Numbered from the stretch's first letter, positions 1 to 11,754 are shown. The stretch is 64,000 nt of DNA from Favolaschia claudopus (GCA_037176885.1 JAWWNJ010000018.1:1674001-1738000), one strand, 5' to 3'. Numbers and translations are program-made. Notes: a model not told the origin generated them from the letters alone.

Positions 1-1050
1 CGCTCGCGATCGTAGATCTTCTTATACGATTCGAAGGTGTATTTGAAGAGCGCTGCTGCCGCATCTTTTCGTTCTTTGCCGAGTTTCCCGAACCAATTCA
101 GTCCGAGGTGCGGGTGGAGAACTAACACGAACTCAGTAGTGAGTCATGAATATATACAAGAGACGTACTCGTCGCAATCACGTTGAATTGACAGCCGCGC
201 GCCTTCTCATAATATTGTTCGAGTTTGGTGAGGCCGGCGCTGGCTGCCTCTCGAAGAGAGAGAGCGACATTTTCATTCGCTATCGTGCCTCTGAGGTGTG
301 TCAGCATCTCCTCGTACATAGGAATGACCCAGGGTAGCGTGAGCGTCGAGGATTTCGACATCTGGAGCGTGACTTTGGTAAACACCTGGCAAAATATATT
401 AGAACCATAACAAAAGATGTGATGAAAATATTGAACGTACGACAAGAATGTCGTGAAGACTATCTAGAAGCTTCCAGTCCTCTGGGTTAAGCAATAACGG
501 GCGTAGGGAGGGCTGACGGGCAACCCATTGATCAATTGCCTTTGATTTCGTCAGTTTAAATTGTGGGGATAATTAATCAGTACTTTACCTGTCGGAGAAC
601 CTTTGAGCGCGCCAGCATTGCTTCCGTATAGTTCCAGCGATGCTGAACGTCACGGACGACCATGAGCGCAGCGATCTTGCGACCTCCCCTTGTGGATTTT
701 GTCCTTGTAGATCTCTTGTGCGATCATACGAAACTCGCGGCGACGTTGAGGCGAGGAACAAATCTTGACATTCGTGAGTCGTAACTGTCGAGCTTAAAAA
801 TTAATCAACACGAACGCAAATCATCGAGGACTCGCCTTTTGAAGGATGCTGAGATTACGTAGCTTCTCCGCATCCTCAGTGAGCAAGTCGAGATCAAACT
901 CCATCGCCAGCTGGCGCCTGCTGACATCAACTTCGTCCTCGACGGCATCGAGCGCCTCGTTCTCGAGATTGAGCTGTTCGGGATCTTCCTCTTTCCCTTT
1001 GCTTTGGCGGCAGCCTCAGCCTTTTTTCTTGACGTGAAGCTGGCCGCAAA
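1..1050 (-). pseudogene. hAT-family transposase, C-terminal half, decayed, runs off the window start
   Basis: Read on the minus strand, exons at about 1046-832, 792-589, 539-441, 385-169 and 121-1 join into one protein with short introns (39-55 nt, GT...AG). The joined product has the typical tail of agaricomycete hAT transposases: a stretch containing VRDVQHRWNYTEAML, then LPWVIPMYEEM, then ACQFNVIAT spliced to ILHPHLGLNWF. In the family these lie in the RNase H-like fold, near the last part of the DDE core and the dimerisation region. A one-base shift near 680-690 separates RRREFRMIAQEIY from the VRDVQHRW part, so it is not translatable as it stands. The N-terminal part upstream of 1050 is replaced by another repeat arm, and the C-terminus lies outside the window. 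Family assignment is from motif memory. Confidence 0.7.
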
Positions 1051-1073
1051 AATATCTGTGCGAAAGAAGTTAG

Positions 1074-1200
1074 TACTGTAGATTACCGAGGCAACCGTCA
1101 CGGTCACGGTGGGGGTCGTTGCGTTGCCCAAATCGCGGCGGGTCACGGTCACGGAGCCTTCCGTTGCTTTCAATAAATCGTGACATCAAAAAAATCTTTA
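1074..1200. repeat. Single arm of a TA-flanked MITE family (GGCAACC type)
   Basis: After a TA, the sequence CTGTAGATTACCGAGGC and the following GGCAACC/GTCACGGTCACGG stretch match one arm of the complete element at 8962-9460 (best to its inner arm at about 9220-9322, in opposite orientation). No second arm is visible before the 141-bp repeat that begins at 1230, so this is a truncated copy. It abuts the N-terminal break of the hAT relic. Confidence 0.6.
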
Positions 1201-1229
1201 AAATTTCGAAAAAAATAGTCTGAGCTCGC

Positions 1230-1370
1230 TCTTGTGACTGTCGCTTCATTCACGCTTGGTTTATTGATAGAGAGGCAGCCATAGTTAGGTGTGGGTGAGG
1301 AGAAGACGCCGGGGAATCTAGCCGGCTGCACTCCTGGTCGTGGGGCGACGGGATGCACGCGAAGGCACCC
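1230..1370. repeat. 141-bp direct repeat, copy 1
   Basis: This stretch, starting TCTTGTGACTGTCGC and ending GCGAAGGCACCC, recurs essentially unchanged at 1697-1837, 467 bp away. Spacing and identity suggest a local duplication or short terminal repeats. No primer-binding site or polypurine tract was recognised, so I do not call it an LTR. It holds no gene. Confidence 0.75.
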
Positions 1371-1524
1371 CATTAACGCCCCACTCTATGACCGCCTCAC
1401 TGGTATCTACTTCACTGATCTACGAATGGTATGAACTCTTCAAGATGAGTCCCAAGACGGAGCTGGAGAGGCGTCGGCACAGCAACTGCAGAACCTGTCA
1501 GAAAATTCAGGGTGTGGTGGGTGG

Positions 1525-1696
1525 GGAAAAAGAAATCTTGAGGGATCCAAAGCCCGAAGGTGTGTCGAATGAGCTCGAGGGCGTCGTGCCGTGTGCTCGA
1601 CATGAGCGTCGAGAAGAGGAGAGTCACGTCACACGTCACGTGCACTCCGCTTGTCACAAGACATTGCACTCCTCTCGCAAGCTCAGGAGTGCCCCA
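1525..1696. repeat. 172-bp dispersed repeat, copy 1
   Basis: Starts GGAAAAAGAAATCTTGAGG and ends CTCAGGAGTGCCCCA. An almost identical copy lies at 5921-6092, and its first 110 bp occur a third time at 5799-5908. The shared right end is a sharp border at both sites, as expected for the end of an inserted element. Confidence 0.75.
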
Positions 1697-1837
1697 TCTT
1701 GTGACTGTCGCTTCATTCACGCTTGGTTTATTGATAGAGAGGCAGCCATAGTTAGGTGTGGGTGAGGAGAAGACGCCGGGGAATCTAGCCGGCTGCACTC
1801 CTGGTCGTGGGGCGACGGGATGCACGCGAAGGCACCC
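1697..1837. repeat. 141-bp direct repeat, copy 2
   Basis: Second copy of the repeat at 1230-1370. It directly follows the end of the 172-bp repeat at 1525-1696. Confidence 0.75.
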
Positions 1838-4740
1838 AAGAGAGAAGACGCCAGGCGAGGGCATCACAAGTGACCACGACTAACCCAAAAGAAGGCGGCT
1901 GCTGAGATAATTCAGGTAGTAGGCGTCTCGGAAGATAATTAGATCAAGATTGAACTCGGTTGAAATTCCTGCCGATGAAAATCATTCCCGAGGAATTTAC
2001 GGTGTCGGTCTTGCTTATATCACTGTATCATGAGCCCATGAGGATACCAGCGGCATTGGCTATAGCAAATGACCTCAGTGTAACGAGTTTAAGTTATTCC
2101 ACAGGAATATTGGAGTAAAACCACGGAATATCTTCTAAGCTGAAAAAGTTTGCGGGCGGTTGTCAATACCCTTGTTAAAAGTAATTCGATGCGCAATGAA
2201 AGTCTTAGACTCGTAGGATGTGAGCATACAGTCGCTGAAATGAAGTGGCCGGGCTCGAAGAGGGATTCCCAGGCAAAGGCTGCGGTTCCACATAGCAGAT
2301 ACAACAGCGCGGATATTTAGCGGTTAAGAATACGGTTTTGGTTGTAACACGTCTCTCTTCCCAATAAGGCTTGCCTGAGTTCCATTATCAGGAGTTTGGA
2401 CTCATGAGCGAGTTGAACCAGATCAACGTAGACAGCCGCTCTTCCGGAACACTGTGAATTGAGAGGGAAGAGTCCGCGAATTACGCCAGTCAGGGATGAG
2501 AATGGTAGGAAAGACTGGTATCCTTAGGTTGGTGATGGTCCCGAATACCAAATCTCGAAACTGAACAGGTTATGGCGACTTGAAGCCTCAGGACAAGGTG
2601 ATATAAAGTTGAACCAAATCCAGCTTTTCGCAAGAGTTCAAATTTGAAGGTAATTTCTGACCAGTCAGATGTCCGAGTCAAGAGTGGTCAAGTCCCAGTA
2701 GAGTTTATCGAGTCAAGAGTGGTAAAGTTCAAGTAGATCTCAATCAGGTCAAATTTGAATTCGGATAGATGGAAGCACGGAATCGGAAGATCAAGACAGA
2801 GAACAAGATCCAACGGAGTCAAGACAGGGAACAAAATGGAACGGAACCAATACATGGAAACAATTGGGTAAGATCAACAAGGAGCGATACTTTGAACTGA
2901 GCGCGTATTTAATAGGACCGATGAGAGTGAGCCCATCGCCCGAATTGGTTGAGGCAGTAAATGAATACACAATGCATTATCAGGTGTACCTGGGCCCGTG
3001 GTCGGAGTGAAATATTTCGAGCAACGTGGTATTCAGCGAGCACTCGCTCTCAAATGATGCGGCAGTGGTCGTGAAGATAGGAACTTGACAGAAGCTGAAC
3101 AGTCAACCATGGGTAGGCCTTCTATACTGACGAACGATTAAATCGTAGGTGATACCGCAGAAGTCAATCGACAGTATCGGAACGAAGAACGAGATATTCG
3201 AAACCAGGTAAGGACAAATGCGAATATCGCGAGATTCGATAAGGAAACCTTGAAAGAGCCAGGAAAATAAAGGTGAAACCGTCGACGATGGATTAACCAA
3301 TTCGGCAACACAAGTAAGGCAGACTCAAGGCTTAGCAGGAGACTTAACGGGAAATTCATGGGATAAGAGCTCCGCCGTTCAAGAGTGCTGGGAGCATGAG
3401 GCAAAGCCAAAGCGCATCGACATCCGGGCGGAATATCGCTCTAGGCCAACCCGCGTATTCGTAATTATATTGTTGTCGACATGAAAATCCAGACCAATCT
3501 AAATCACAGAATCTGGGAGGCTGCAGACACCAGCTGAAATATTTCGAGACAGATGTTCAAGTCCCAGATTGCAGTGTAGATGCAGACAAACTTGAAGCCT
3601 GAATCATTGGAGAATGTAACAACCAGCTCGTCGCCAAACGAAGAGTCGCAACGCACGCTCGCCAAGAGTGGCAATCAGGAAGGCGTAAAATTGGGGTTGT
3701 AACCCAACGAACGACGAGTGAAAAATCGGATAGATACAGTAAAACATTAGGAATAAGGACATGGCAGGATACGGAATGTAGCTCGAGAAATGAGTTGTGG
3801 TGGAACATCTGAAGATCAGCCTTGGACGTGAGAATGACCTACCGTTTTGAATTGTGGATATTCGCAGGAAGATACAATCGGAGGAAGAGATTTTTTGCAT
3901 GCGATAATATAGACGCTCCAAGCAAAATAACGGCGAGAATGTGGAGTAGGCGTGTTCGAAGTATTACTTCTTAAGTACGAGATGAAACCAATTCGCGTAA
4001 GAACAAAATGTAGGACGGTGGTAGATACCTTTGGACATGTGTCCATGAATCAGAAACCTTGAGGTTGCAATATTTGCGGCGAACGTAAACCGATGAAATG
4101 GATGAAAAGAATATGTTTATGCTTGTGGGTGTAAGTGGCTTGAGAATTAAGGTGGATGTAAGCGGGCAGGTAATGTCATAAGTCGCGAGGAATTGAAACA
4201 CTTCTAAGTGCGGGAGAAACCAGAGTAGCAGGCAAAGCACATGTAGTTGTGTAGCCGCAGCGCCAGCGTAAACGGCAGGGAACATGAATCAACCACGTCG
4301 TATAACGGGCACAGTAGATGCGGGGCTAGAAGCCAAATACAGCGTCCGAGAAGGACAGCCTCTGAGATGGAGACGCTCCCACAGTCGTGGACTGAAAGGT
4401 AAAATAGCATGCAGAGCGTACTAAGTAGCCGATCTGGGGGGGAGGTATTCATGTAACTGGTCATTGTCGAGGTTCTCGCCATCGCCAGGTGCCCAAAAAA
4501 TATCGTGTCAAGTTCAAGTTCGAAGACCGAACAAGTGATTGTGGACTCGCAGGTGCACAAAAGCACTGGGTCGCGTGACAACGATCACATTGACGAGCCG
4601 CAAGGTTGGAGTCGGAGATTGTAGGTGCATTAGAGCGAGACCATACCCTGCTGTATGAGCTTGTGCATGCAAGTGCGGGTATATCCGAGTCTCATGTGAT
4701 TCATGGTAGATGCATGGGGACGCTGGCAATGTAATCGCAT
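1838..4740. other. No recognised gene
   Basis: About 2.9 kb with only short overlapping open frames on the minus strand (for example around 3100-4580). They have no recognisable motifs, no consistent codon pattern and no convincing splice-linked continuation. I see no gene, RNA or element end here. Confidence 0.5.
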
Positions 4741-5262
4741 GTAGGCGCGGGCGGATGTATCGCCGTAGGAGACGGATACAAGCGTCGCGCATGTAGGCGC
4801 AGGCAGACGTATCGCCGTAGGGGACGCATATAAGCGTAGGTGCCTGTAGGCACTGGCGGATTTATCGCCGTAGGGATGCATATAAGCGTAGGTGCATGTA
4901 GGCACTGGCGGATTTATCGCCGTAGGAAAACGCACGTACGTGTAGGTGCATGTACTTAGGCACTGGCGGATTTATCGCCGTAGGAAACACACGTAGGCGT
5001 AGGTGCATGTAGGCACTGGCGGATGTATCGCCGTAGGAAACACACGTAGGCGTAGGTGCATGTAGGCACTGGCGGATGTATCGCCGTAGGAGACGCACGT
5101 AGGCATAAGCGCATGTAGGCACTGGCGTAATATCGCCGTAGGAGACGCATGGAAGCGTAGCGCATGTAAGCGCAGGCGGATGCTTCGCCGTAGAAGACAC
5201 ATGTAAGCGGAAGTGCATGGAGGCACTGGCGAATTGCATCGCCGTAGAGGACGCAGTGATTA
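4741..5262. repeat. Minisatellite, about 10 units of 52-57 bp
   Basis: Units begin GTAGGCACTGGCGGAT, continue GTATCGCCGTAGGA, and end near GTAGGTGCAT. About ten tandem copies can be laid out, diverging towards both ends; the central units are nearly identical. Each unit contains a GGCGGAT...ATCGCC near-palindrome. The unit length is mostly not a multiple of three, so the open frames across it on the minus strand shift from unit to unit and are by-products of the repeat. Confidence 0.85.
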
Positions 5263-5798
5263 ACCCCGTAGAAGAGGCGCGTCGGCGGGAAAGTTGGGTG
5301 AACACGCAGTAGGCAATGAATGGAAGTGCATAATATAACAGCAGGGGGAAGCACATGTAGACGGGGAAACATGTGTATGATCGCAGAAGATTGTAGCATT
5401 ATGAAAAGAGGATCGAAACAAAGCATGGAGTGGATCGAAGTGGAATATATCAAGCGCAATTGGAGTAAAGTGGAGGGATATGTATCAAGAAGAAAGACAG
5501 AATGAGAGGACTCACCTGGTTCACAGCTCCCTGTCGTCGTTCTTGATTCCTAATCACAATCCGAGACCCAGGCAGAGATGCTAGCTCCAAGTCCGAATAG
5601 GGGTATCATTGCAGGCGTAGAGTTCGCATAGCTACCGGACAAAAGTAGCAAATAAATTAAGCATAGGGCATACCCTCAGTAGGAAGAGGTGTAATAGTTG
5701 TATACGGCAAAAGGGGTCGGATGTGCCGACTTCACAGAACCTGGCGCTGTAGCCATAGAGTCGTGTCCGGGGAAGAGTGAGCTCCAGAATGCAGCTAA

Positions 5799-6092
5799 GG
5801 AAAAAGAAATCTTGAGGGATCCAAAGCCCGAAGGTGTGTCGAATGAGCTCGAGGGCGTCGTGCCGTGTGCTCGACATGAGCGTCGAGAAGAGGAGAGTCA
5901 CGTCACACGAATGCAGCTAAGGAAAAAGAAATCTTGAGGGATCCAAAGCCCGAAGGTGTGTCGAATGAGCTCGAGGGCGTCGTGCCGTGTCCTCGACATG
6001 AGCGTCGAGAAGAGGAGAGTCACGTCACACGTCACGTGCACTCCGCTTGTCACAAGACATTGCACTCCTCTCGCAAGCTCAGGAGTGCCCCA
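5799..6092. repeat. 172-bp dispersed repeat, tandem partial plus full copy
   Basis: The unit starting GAATGCAGCTAAGG occurs at 5787 and again at 5909 (period 122 bp). The second unit continues to 6092 as a full copy of 1525-1696. One base differs near 5990 (GTGCTCG against GTCCTCG). The right end touches the 3' end of the DDE_1 transposase relic. Confidence 0.75.
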
Positions 6093-8851
6093 ATACACCT
6101 ATTTTGAAGCCTCCTCCTCCTCATCTGTATCCCCGTCTTCGCGTGGTGCCCAATCTCCTTCCAATTACGGCCCTGATCATCAAATGCCCAGATATCCTCC
6201 TCATCATTGGTGGCTGATAGGCCCTCCGTTTCTGGGTCCGGACCGGCAGCAGAAACAGGCAGCGATGTCGACGGAGCTGATAGCCCGTCTCCAAGGCTCT
6301 CGCGCACAACATCAGCAAGCGGAACATCATAGTCATCGTGGTTGACCTCATTGTCGAGGTTGCTCTCAGGCAGCGAGTCGTCAGCTTCGGGAATGTCGAG
6401 TGGGAGTTTGTTGAGGTGCGTGGCCCCGCACCGTGCGCGAATCTCATCAGCCAACGTCGAATCTGTCTCCAGGTACTTTCGAAGAGCTTTACGAGCTGCA
6501 CGGCTGGTTAAACTCTCATAGGAGAGATTGTATTCGGGTTTCCCGGGAACGATACATTTTTCCCAAGACTACAAAGCCTGTGAGCAGAGGAGAGGAATAA
6601 TACACGGAAACTTACCCGTTTGATCACGGCTCGGCCTTGTTCAGTGTTGAGCCACTCGTAAAGCGTCACACATGCCCGAACAGATGCGTTGCGAAGAACA
6701 GGATATGAGCTCGAGTACACCACCTTCTCTGGAGTGACGCCTGCAGCTCCTGATAACACTGCACCAGGTACTCAAGCATTGACTGCTTGAGTTTATGTTT
6801 AGCGATCCGCTGAATGCCGACATCTTGTGGCTGGAAAATTCCCGTGCAGTTTCCGGGAACGAAGATCAGGATGATGTTCTTGTATGTATGGATGTAGTTT
6901 CGGAAGGCTTCTGAGGTATGCACAGGGTAGATGTCGATGAAGAAGATAGCCATTATTTGGTCCTCGTCGAGATCGGGATCTTCCTTTATGATTCGTTTGA
7001 TGTACGGCCACACAATTTTCTCGATGAGCTCTTGCATTGTTTTTTGAGTGCTGAAGTGGCTGGTTCTTTTGTCGCTCTGGGCAAATGTGAAATGGAAACC
7101 ATGCGCTTTTGCCTCTTTGTAGCCGTCTGCGTGTTCCTTTGGAAGCGATAGAGGTGATTTACCCGACCAAACTTGCTCGAGGGGCAATGGACCGACCATC
7201 GAAGTGGCGATGCCCAAAGTGTACGCGCGTTTTTCATCCTTGGCAACGACCGCCACCTGCTTTGCACCTCTCGTCTCGAACGTCTGGCTGCTATTTGGGA
7301 GGAGATAATTGCCGGCTTGGTCGTAATTGATAATGAGCTTCGCCGGTATGTGTTCTGTTTCAATTGCATGAACCAAACGAAAGAACGTTCGTTCACATAA
7401 TTCTCCAGCATTTTCTGGTAGATGCTTCGCAGCGCGAGTGGCCTTTCGAGAACTCCAGTCAAGAATACTCTCGAGAACGACCGAACGAATTTCTCAGAAC
7501 ACGCGAAGCGGGCACCAGCGAGGATGGCGGGGTTACGCTTGTTGATGATCGCAAGCATAAGGGAGCGCGCAATAGGTACGTTTACCACACACCCCGAAGC
7601 TCGAAGCCCGGGAAGGGTGGTTGTAATCTCTTTCACAACCTCGGGATATTTGGCTAGAACACCAACGCGTCCACTCCCTCCCAAGGACCGCCGATTGACA
7701 ACATTACGCAGTGCCGCCTCGGTAAACCGCCTCTCGCCCGCGACAATCCACTTCCATAGTGTTGCGCGATGCAGGGTGCTACCGGCGGCATTGAATAGCT
7801 GAGGATGGGAACGATGAAGATCTTTCACGGCGTCACCCGCAGACCAGTTTTGGCGACGCACAGCGGCTGCGATAAGAGCCCAGAGAAAGGGGTGGAACCA
7901 AAAGACACGCTTTGCAGGTGCGTTCTTTACAACTCCACCCTGTGTCCCGGTGCGACTCTTCTTCCAGTCAGTCGTGTACGGTCGCGACACATCTGCCATG
8001 TCAGTAATCCCAGACGTCCCCGCAACAGCCTCTGCGCCGTGCATGAGCACCTTGTTGGCATTCTTTTTATCAGGCAACTCCCTGTCGCTATCCTCCTCCT
8101 GCAGCTGCTTCCTACGTGCCCGGGACTTGCGTTGGCGCTCGCGGGCCAGCTCCCTTTCGTGCTCCTTCTTCCCCTCCTGCTTACGCTGCTTAGCCTCCGC
8201 CGCGGCCTCGCGCTTCTCCTTACCGTCAGCCGTGGCTTTGGTCCAGTACCGCTGCACATCCTCCTTTGTCCCTTTCTGGAATTGAAGTGTCGTCTGTTTG
8301 GGATTGCCAATGGGTCTTGGCGCTGATGTGGAAGGCCGTGCATCCCCTTCATCATCTGAAGACTCATCCACCACAACGACATCCGGCTTGCTTTTTTTTC
8401 GGCTGAGGGGGATGGTGGTCGCTGTCGACTGTCTCTACGGCCTTTCGCTTCTGTGCTGGAGATGGGATTTTTGCCCCGGACGCAACGGCGGCTGTGATAA
8501 GACGTTCGATCCATGCATCTTTCACTGTCCCCCGATCCTTTTCTGACAAGTTCTTCACAGCGGTTTTCAGCAGTGCGGGCAACGCTTCCAAATTGGATCC
8601 ACGCTGACGAAAGAGGATGGGCTCTCCGTGAAGTAGGTGAGTCTGGAAGGACACCTCAAGAGCATGCCCCAGCTCTCCAAGGTATCGGCCTTCTCGGGAT
8701 CCAGATAAAACCGGTACGGCGAATCGGGAGGGTTTTCAGGTAAAGATTGTGGTAAATTTCGAAGCAGGGACCGCAGATGTTCAATACGTGCTACGAGCTC
8801 GCGAGGTGGTCCCTTGACGGGTTTATCTTCTTTGTGTGTTTTGGGGGGCAT
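6093..8851 (-). pseudogene. DDE_1 (pogo/Tc1-mariner type) transposase, frameshifted
   Basis: Minus-strand reading starts at the Met of MPPKTHKEDKPVK (8851). A Lys/Glu/Arg-rich region follows (about 8350-8050), then an HTH-like region (SAGDAVKDLHRSHPQLF near 7820), then the catalytic domain with INYDQAGNYLLP (7330), IFFIDIYPVHTS (6920) and a C-terminal acidic tail with EDIWAFDDQG (about 6190). Family members of this kind carry three catalytic acids in the DDE_1 domain; the first (YDQAG) and second (FIDIYPVH) regions are visible. At least three frame changes break it: near 8650, at a run of eight T (8392-8399), and near 7376-7400. The C-terminal part near 6500-6750 is further disturbed or holds an intron. 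TIRs were not found. Confidence 0.75.
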
Positions 8852-8961
8852 GTCGTAGACAAAAGACAATCAATTTTTTTTCTCTACTATGAATACACGA
8901 GTGCCAACTTTAATCGACATATGCATGATGCTGCTCTTATTCGGTCCAAGGCGTTTAAGTA

Positions 8962-9460
8962 CTGTAGATACTTGTACCGAGGCAACCGACCCCGACACCG
9001 TGACACCGTGACCCGCCTTCGGCAACGCAACCAGAGCGGCAGTGAGCGTGACGGTTGGATTTTGGGCAACCGAGAACGCCAAAATTGGCCATGATCTCGG
9101 GCAAATTCAGACTTTGAGCAGTCCAACTGCGACGAAAATAGTTGGAAACGACAATTCCGAGAATTTTTAGCAAAAATGAGGGCGAAAAATGAATATTTTC
9201 TGAAATGTCACGATTTCTTGGAGGCAACCAGACCGCCCGTGACCGTGACCCGCCGCGGTTTGGGCAACGCAACGGACCCCACCGTGACCGTGACGGTTGC
9301 CTCGGTACAAGTATTTACAGTATTAGCATTTTGGAGCCACCTTAACTTCGGTTGCCCAAGTTAGCAACTGTCACGCTCACGGGGGCTCTGGTTGCGTTGC
9401 CCAAGGCGGGTCACGGTGTCACGGTAGTTTGGCCGGTTGCCTCGGTACAAGTATCTACAG
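8962..9460. mobile_element. MITE with long TIRs, TA-flanked (GGCAACC family)
   Basis: Left end CTGTAGATACTTGTACC and right end GGTACAAGTATCTACAG are perfect inverted repeats between TA dinucleotides at 8960-8961 and 9461-9462. The identity continues inward with few differences for about 110 bp through the CCGTGACCC and CAACGCAACCAGAG blocks. A second arm of the same type lies inside at about 9220-9322, so the element is compound. No coding capacity. Confidence 0.85.
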
Positions 9461-9639
9461 TACTTAGGCGCCGTGAAATTAAACCTAATAAACATTGACG
9501 ACGTACGATCTGCTGCCTTTTCGGATAACTTCTTCTTGGGTTGCTGGGTTTGCGAAGCGAGAGCAGGATTACCGCTACGAGAATTGTGAGTACGAGCAAG
9601 GGGGATCAAAAACGCGAAATCCATACTACACCTCGAATT

Positions 9640-9710
9640 TTTTTTCTCAGAGAAATGGGGGACCCCTCCCCCTCACCAAAAGGGGAAATTCCTTTTTTGG
9701 TCAGCCATCA
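9640..9710. repeat. Low-complexity dispersed repeat (poly-T then GGGGACCCCTCCCC)
   Basis: The order poly-T, CTCAGAGAAATGG, GGGACCCCTCCCCC, then GGAAATTCC is seen here. Similar orders are seen at about 51030-51115 and 52685-52760. This suggests three decayed copies of one short element. No TIR could be defined. Confidence 0.4.
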
Positions 9711-10160
9711 AACGGCTTTGCAGCCCTTGATTCAACGAATTTTGGCTTGGAAACCTTGCATGTATAATCCTACCGTACTCTGATGCACTTATCTGAGGTT
9801 CTGCACCATGCTCGAGGTAAAGGAAAGGAAATCTTGCTTGCCCATCATTGATCACGCGGATGTTTACTGTATTTGGAAGTCCTTACCTCCTTCAGCTATT
9901 GAGAGACTTTTTAGCGGGAATGTGGTCAGATTGACTATTAAACCACTGTGAGTGGGATTCAAGAGGTTCTGGAGTGTCCTTCACGTCAAACACTGCTGCT
10001 GGTCGAGGCATTGCTATATTGGGATTGCTTGATGCGCAATCAAATTTCCCGATAAAGGAATAATGTACCCCCCCTCTAACTCAAGAACCACTGTGAGCCT
10101 CAATGTCAGTGAAGTGGAATCTTACTCAGATTTTGTTCTAGTTTCATATTTTGAGGCTTA

Positions 10161-10772
10161 TTAACTATCTGAAATTCCAAAGCCCCTTGAGTACGAGTCA
10201 GAATATTCATATGTAAATTCAACACACCAAAGATAGGTCAACTCCGCTACGACCCGTGCCAACTTCAGTTTGGCGAGGTCCAATGGAATCGCGGCCGTCT
10301 GCCAATGAATGCCTTCCAGATATTTGACAACGAGATCCATGCCCATAGGGCCGCGGCGCATATATTTAAGACGGCCATTGTTATCGCGGGTATCTTCTCC
10401 AAAAAGGATGTCGAATCGGCGGTTGAAGGTGCCGGAGACAGTGTCGTCGATGCCGTGCACCTGGGAGGTGACATGAAAGATCTTCTTGTCGTCTTCGGTT
10501 TCCAAAGAACCCTCGGGAACAGAATCTGGCAGAAGACCAGCCAGACGCCGCATCTGCTTGATGAGATCGAGCACTGGCTTTGCTGAACGTGGGTAGATGG
10601 AAGAGTGAAATGTCAGTGACGCGACGCGACGCGTGGTAAATTAGGTAGACATACTCGCAAGAACTTTCTGTTGATCATGGCTGAGGCCTTCGGTGTTGTT
10701 TTTGTCGGTGACGCGAGCAGATGGAATGTGGTTTCTGCGGGGCTTGCTAAGAGCGGGGAGTGTAGACGACAT
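10161..10772 (-). CDS. Small two-exon protein of unknown function
   Basis: Exon 1 runs from ATG at 10772 to 10655 (MSSTLPALSKPRRNHIPSAR...). Intron 1 (10654-10583, 72 nt) has donor GTATGT and acceptor TTCAG. Exon 2 runs to the stop at 10161. The join keeps frame and gives ...KVLATKPVLDLIKQMRRL..., which reads smoothly. The middle part has GRLKYMRRGPMGMDLVVKYL and a Leu-rich helix after it. The last residues after VAELTYL look random, and a GTGTGT donor there suggests the original gene went on, so the C-terminus may be truncated. I do not recognise the family. The start is chosen as the first in-frame Met with a clean splice. Confidence 0.55.
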
Positions 10773-10959
10773 GGTGGTCGACGACGCGTCAAGTACGCGT
10801 TCGGTCACATTTGTCACAAGTTTTTATTTGGCTGGAATGGCGGCATATTGCACGAGGATTGCGAGTGGATTGCGAGCGGATTGTTGCCGTCGGGTTAGTC
10901 AGAGAGGCCGTCGGTGTCCGATGCACCGTCGGAGCTGGTAGATAATGGTGGAGGGCAAG

Positions 10960-11135
10960 AGCAACAACCTTGATCGGCGGCGCAAACAGATCAAACACGC
11001 GCCCGAAACGGCATTCGGTTTCCTCAGACGAGTTTGCATTCAACCCTGTAATGATATGCTTTTCGACGCTTAACACGCCTTCTTCAAGCACCGACCTCTC
11101 AACTCGGAGCCCGTATGTTAACCCTTCCGTGGCAT
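10960..11135. repeat. Direct repeat, diverged, paired with 11380-11475
   Basis: The segment holding TAATGATATGCTTTTCGACG, CGCCTTCTTCA and CGTATGTTAACCCTTC recurs, diverged, at about 11380-11475. MITE 11138-11332 lies between the two. On the minus strand the left copy is open and reads EKHIITGLNANSSEETE, so it may be a piece of a former exon; the right copy is broken by stops. Confidence 0.45.
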
Positions 11136-11137
11136 TA

Positions 11138-11332
11138 GAGGAATTGCGGTAGCCACTGGTGGCTATTGGTGGCTAATTTTTCTCGGGACCGGATGACAGC
11201 CTCTGGGTGGATTAGCCACCATTTTTACGTCCATTTGACAGGATGCAGTGGTGGCTACCTTGATCCGGAGGCTCAAAAAACTATTGCACACGAGGAGCTA
11301 CTGATAGCCACCAGTGGCTACCGCAAAGTCTC
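11138..11332. mobile_element. MITE, TA-flanked, family A copy 1
   Basis: Lies between TA at 11136-11137 and TA at 11333-11334. Left end GAGGAATTGCGGTAGCC and right end (read inward) GAGACTTTGCGGTAGCC are inverted repeats that continue through CACTGGTGGCTAT. The pattern TA-GAG-NN-TTTGNGC(G)-NN-AGC is shared with five other elements in the window (13225, 13625, 28748, 31343, 36937). Confidence 0.8.
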
Positions 11333-11754
11333 TATTCTTCTCGATCTCGAACAATTCGGCTACCTCGGGCGAGTTTACATTCTACTTATAATGATATGTT
11401 TTCCCGCGCTTAATACGCCTTCTTCACCCATCAACCTCTTAACCCTGAGTCCATACGTTAACCCTTCAATGGAATTCTTCTCGATTTCGAATTTCCACTG
11501 TTTGTGCAGCACGGGAGACATGTCTCTTTAAGTTACTCGACTTACTTGCTTTAATTCGTCGCTAGAATACTCGAACTTCTTCTCCACTATACCCGTTCTA
11601 TACTTCTGGCTCTCCTTGTTTGGTGGTCGACCTCTCTTCCTTTTCTACGTTGTATTGTCTGGGACTTATGCGCATTCACGCTCTCTGAATGATTTGTTCA
11701 AATCAACTGCGTTAAATACCCCGGCGCTTGACGCGCCGTCTTCCAATTTCCATA

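Noticed and set aside
1230..1837. 141-bp direct repeats as LTRs of a small retrotransposon
   Set aside because: No TG...CA ends, no primer-binding site and a distance of only 467 bp without coding sequence.
3100..4600. Overlapping minus-strand open frames of 75-125 codons
   Set aside because: They overlap in several frames, have no recognised motif and no consistent splice joins.
4741..5262. Possible CRISPR-like or coding repeat array
   Set aside because: Units of about 53 bp are contiguous with no unique spacers, and the unit is not a multiple of three, so it is neither CRISPR nor a repeat protein gene.
6918..8326. Plus-strand open frames opposite the DDE_1 transposase
   Set aside because: They are shadows of the minus-strand transposase coding sequence.
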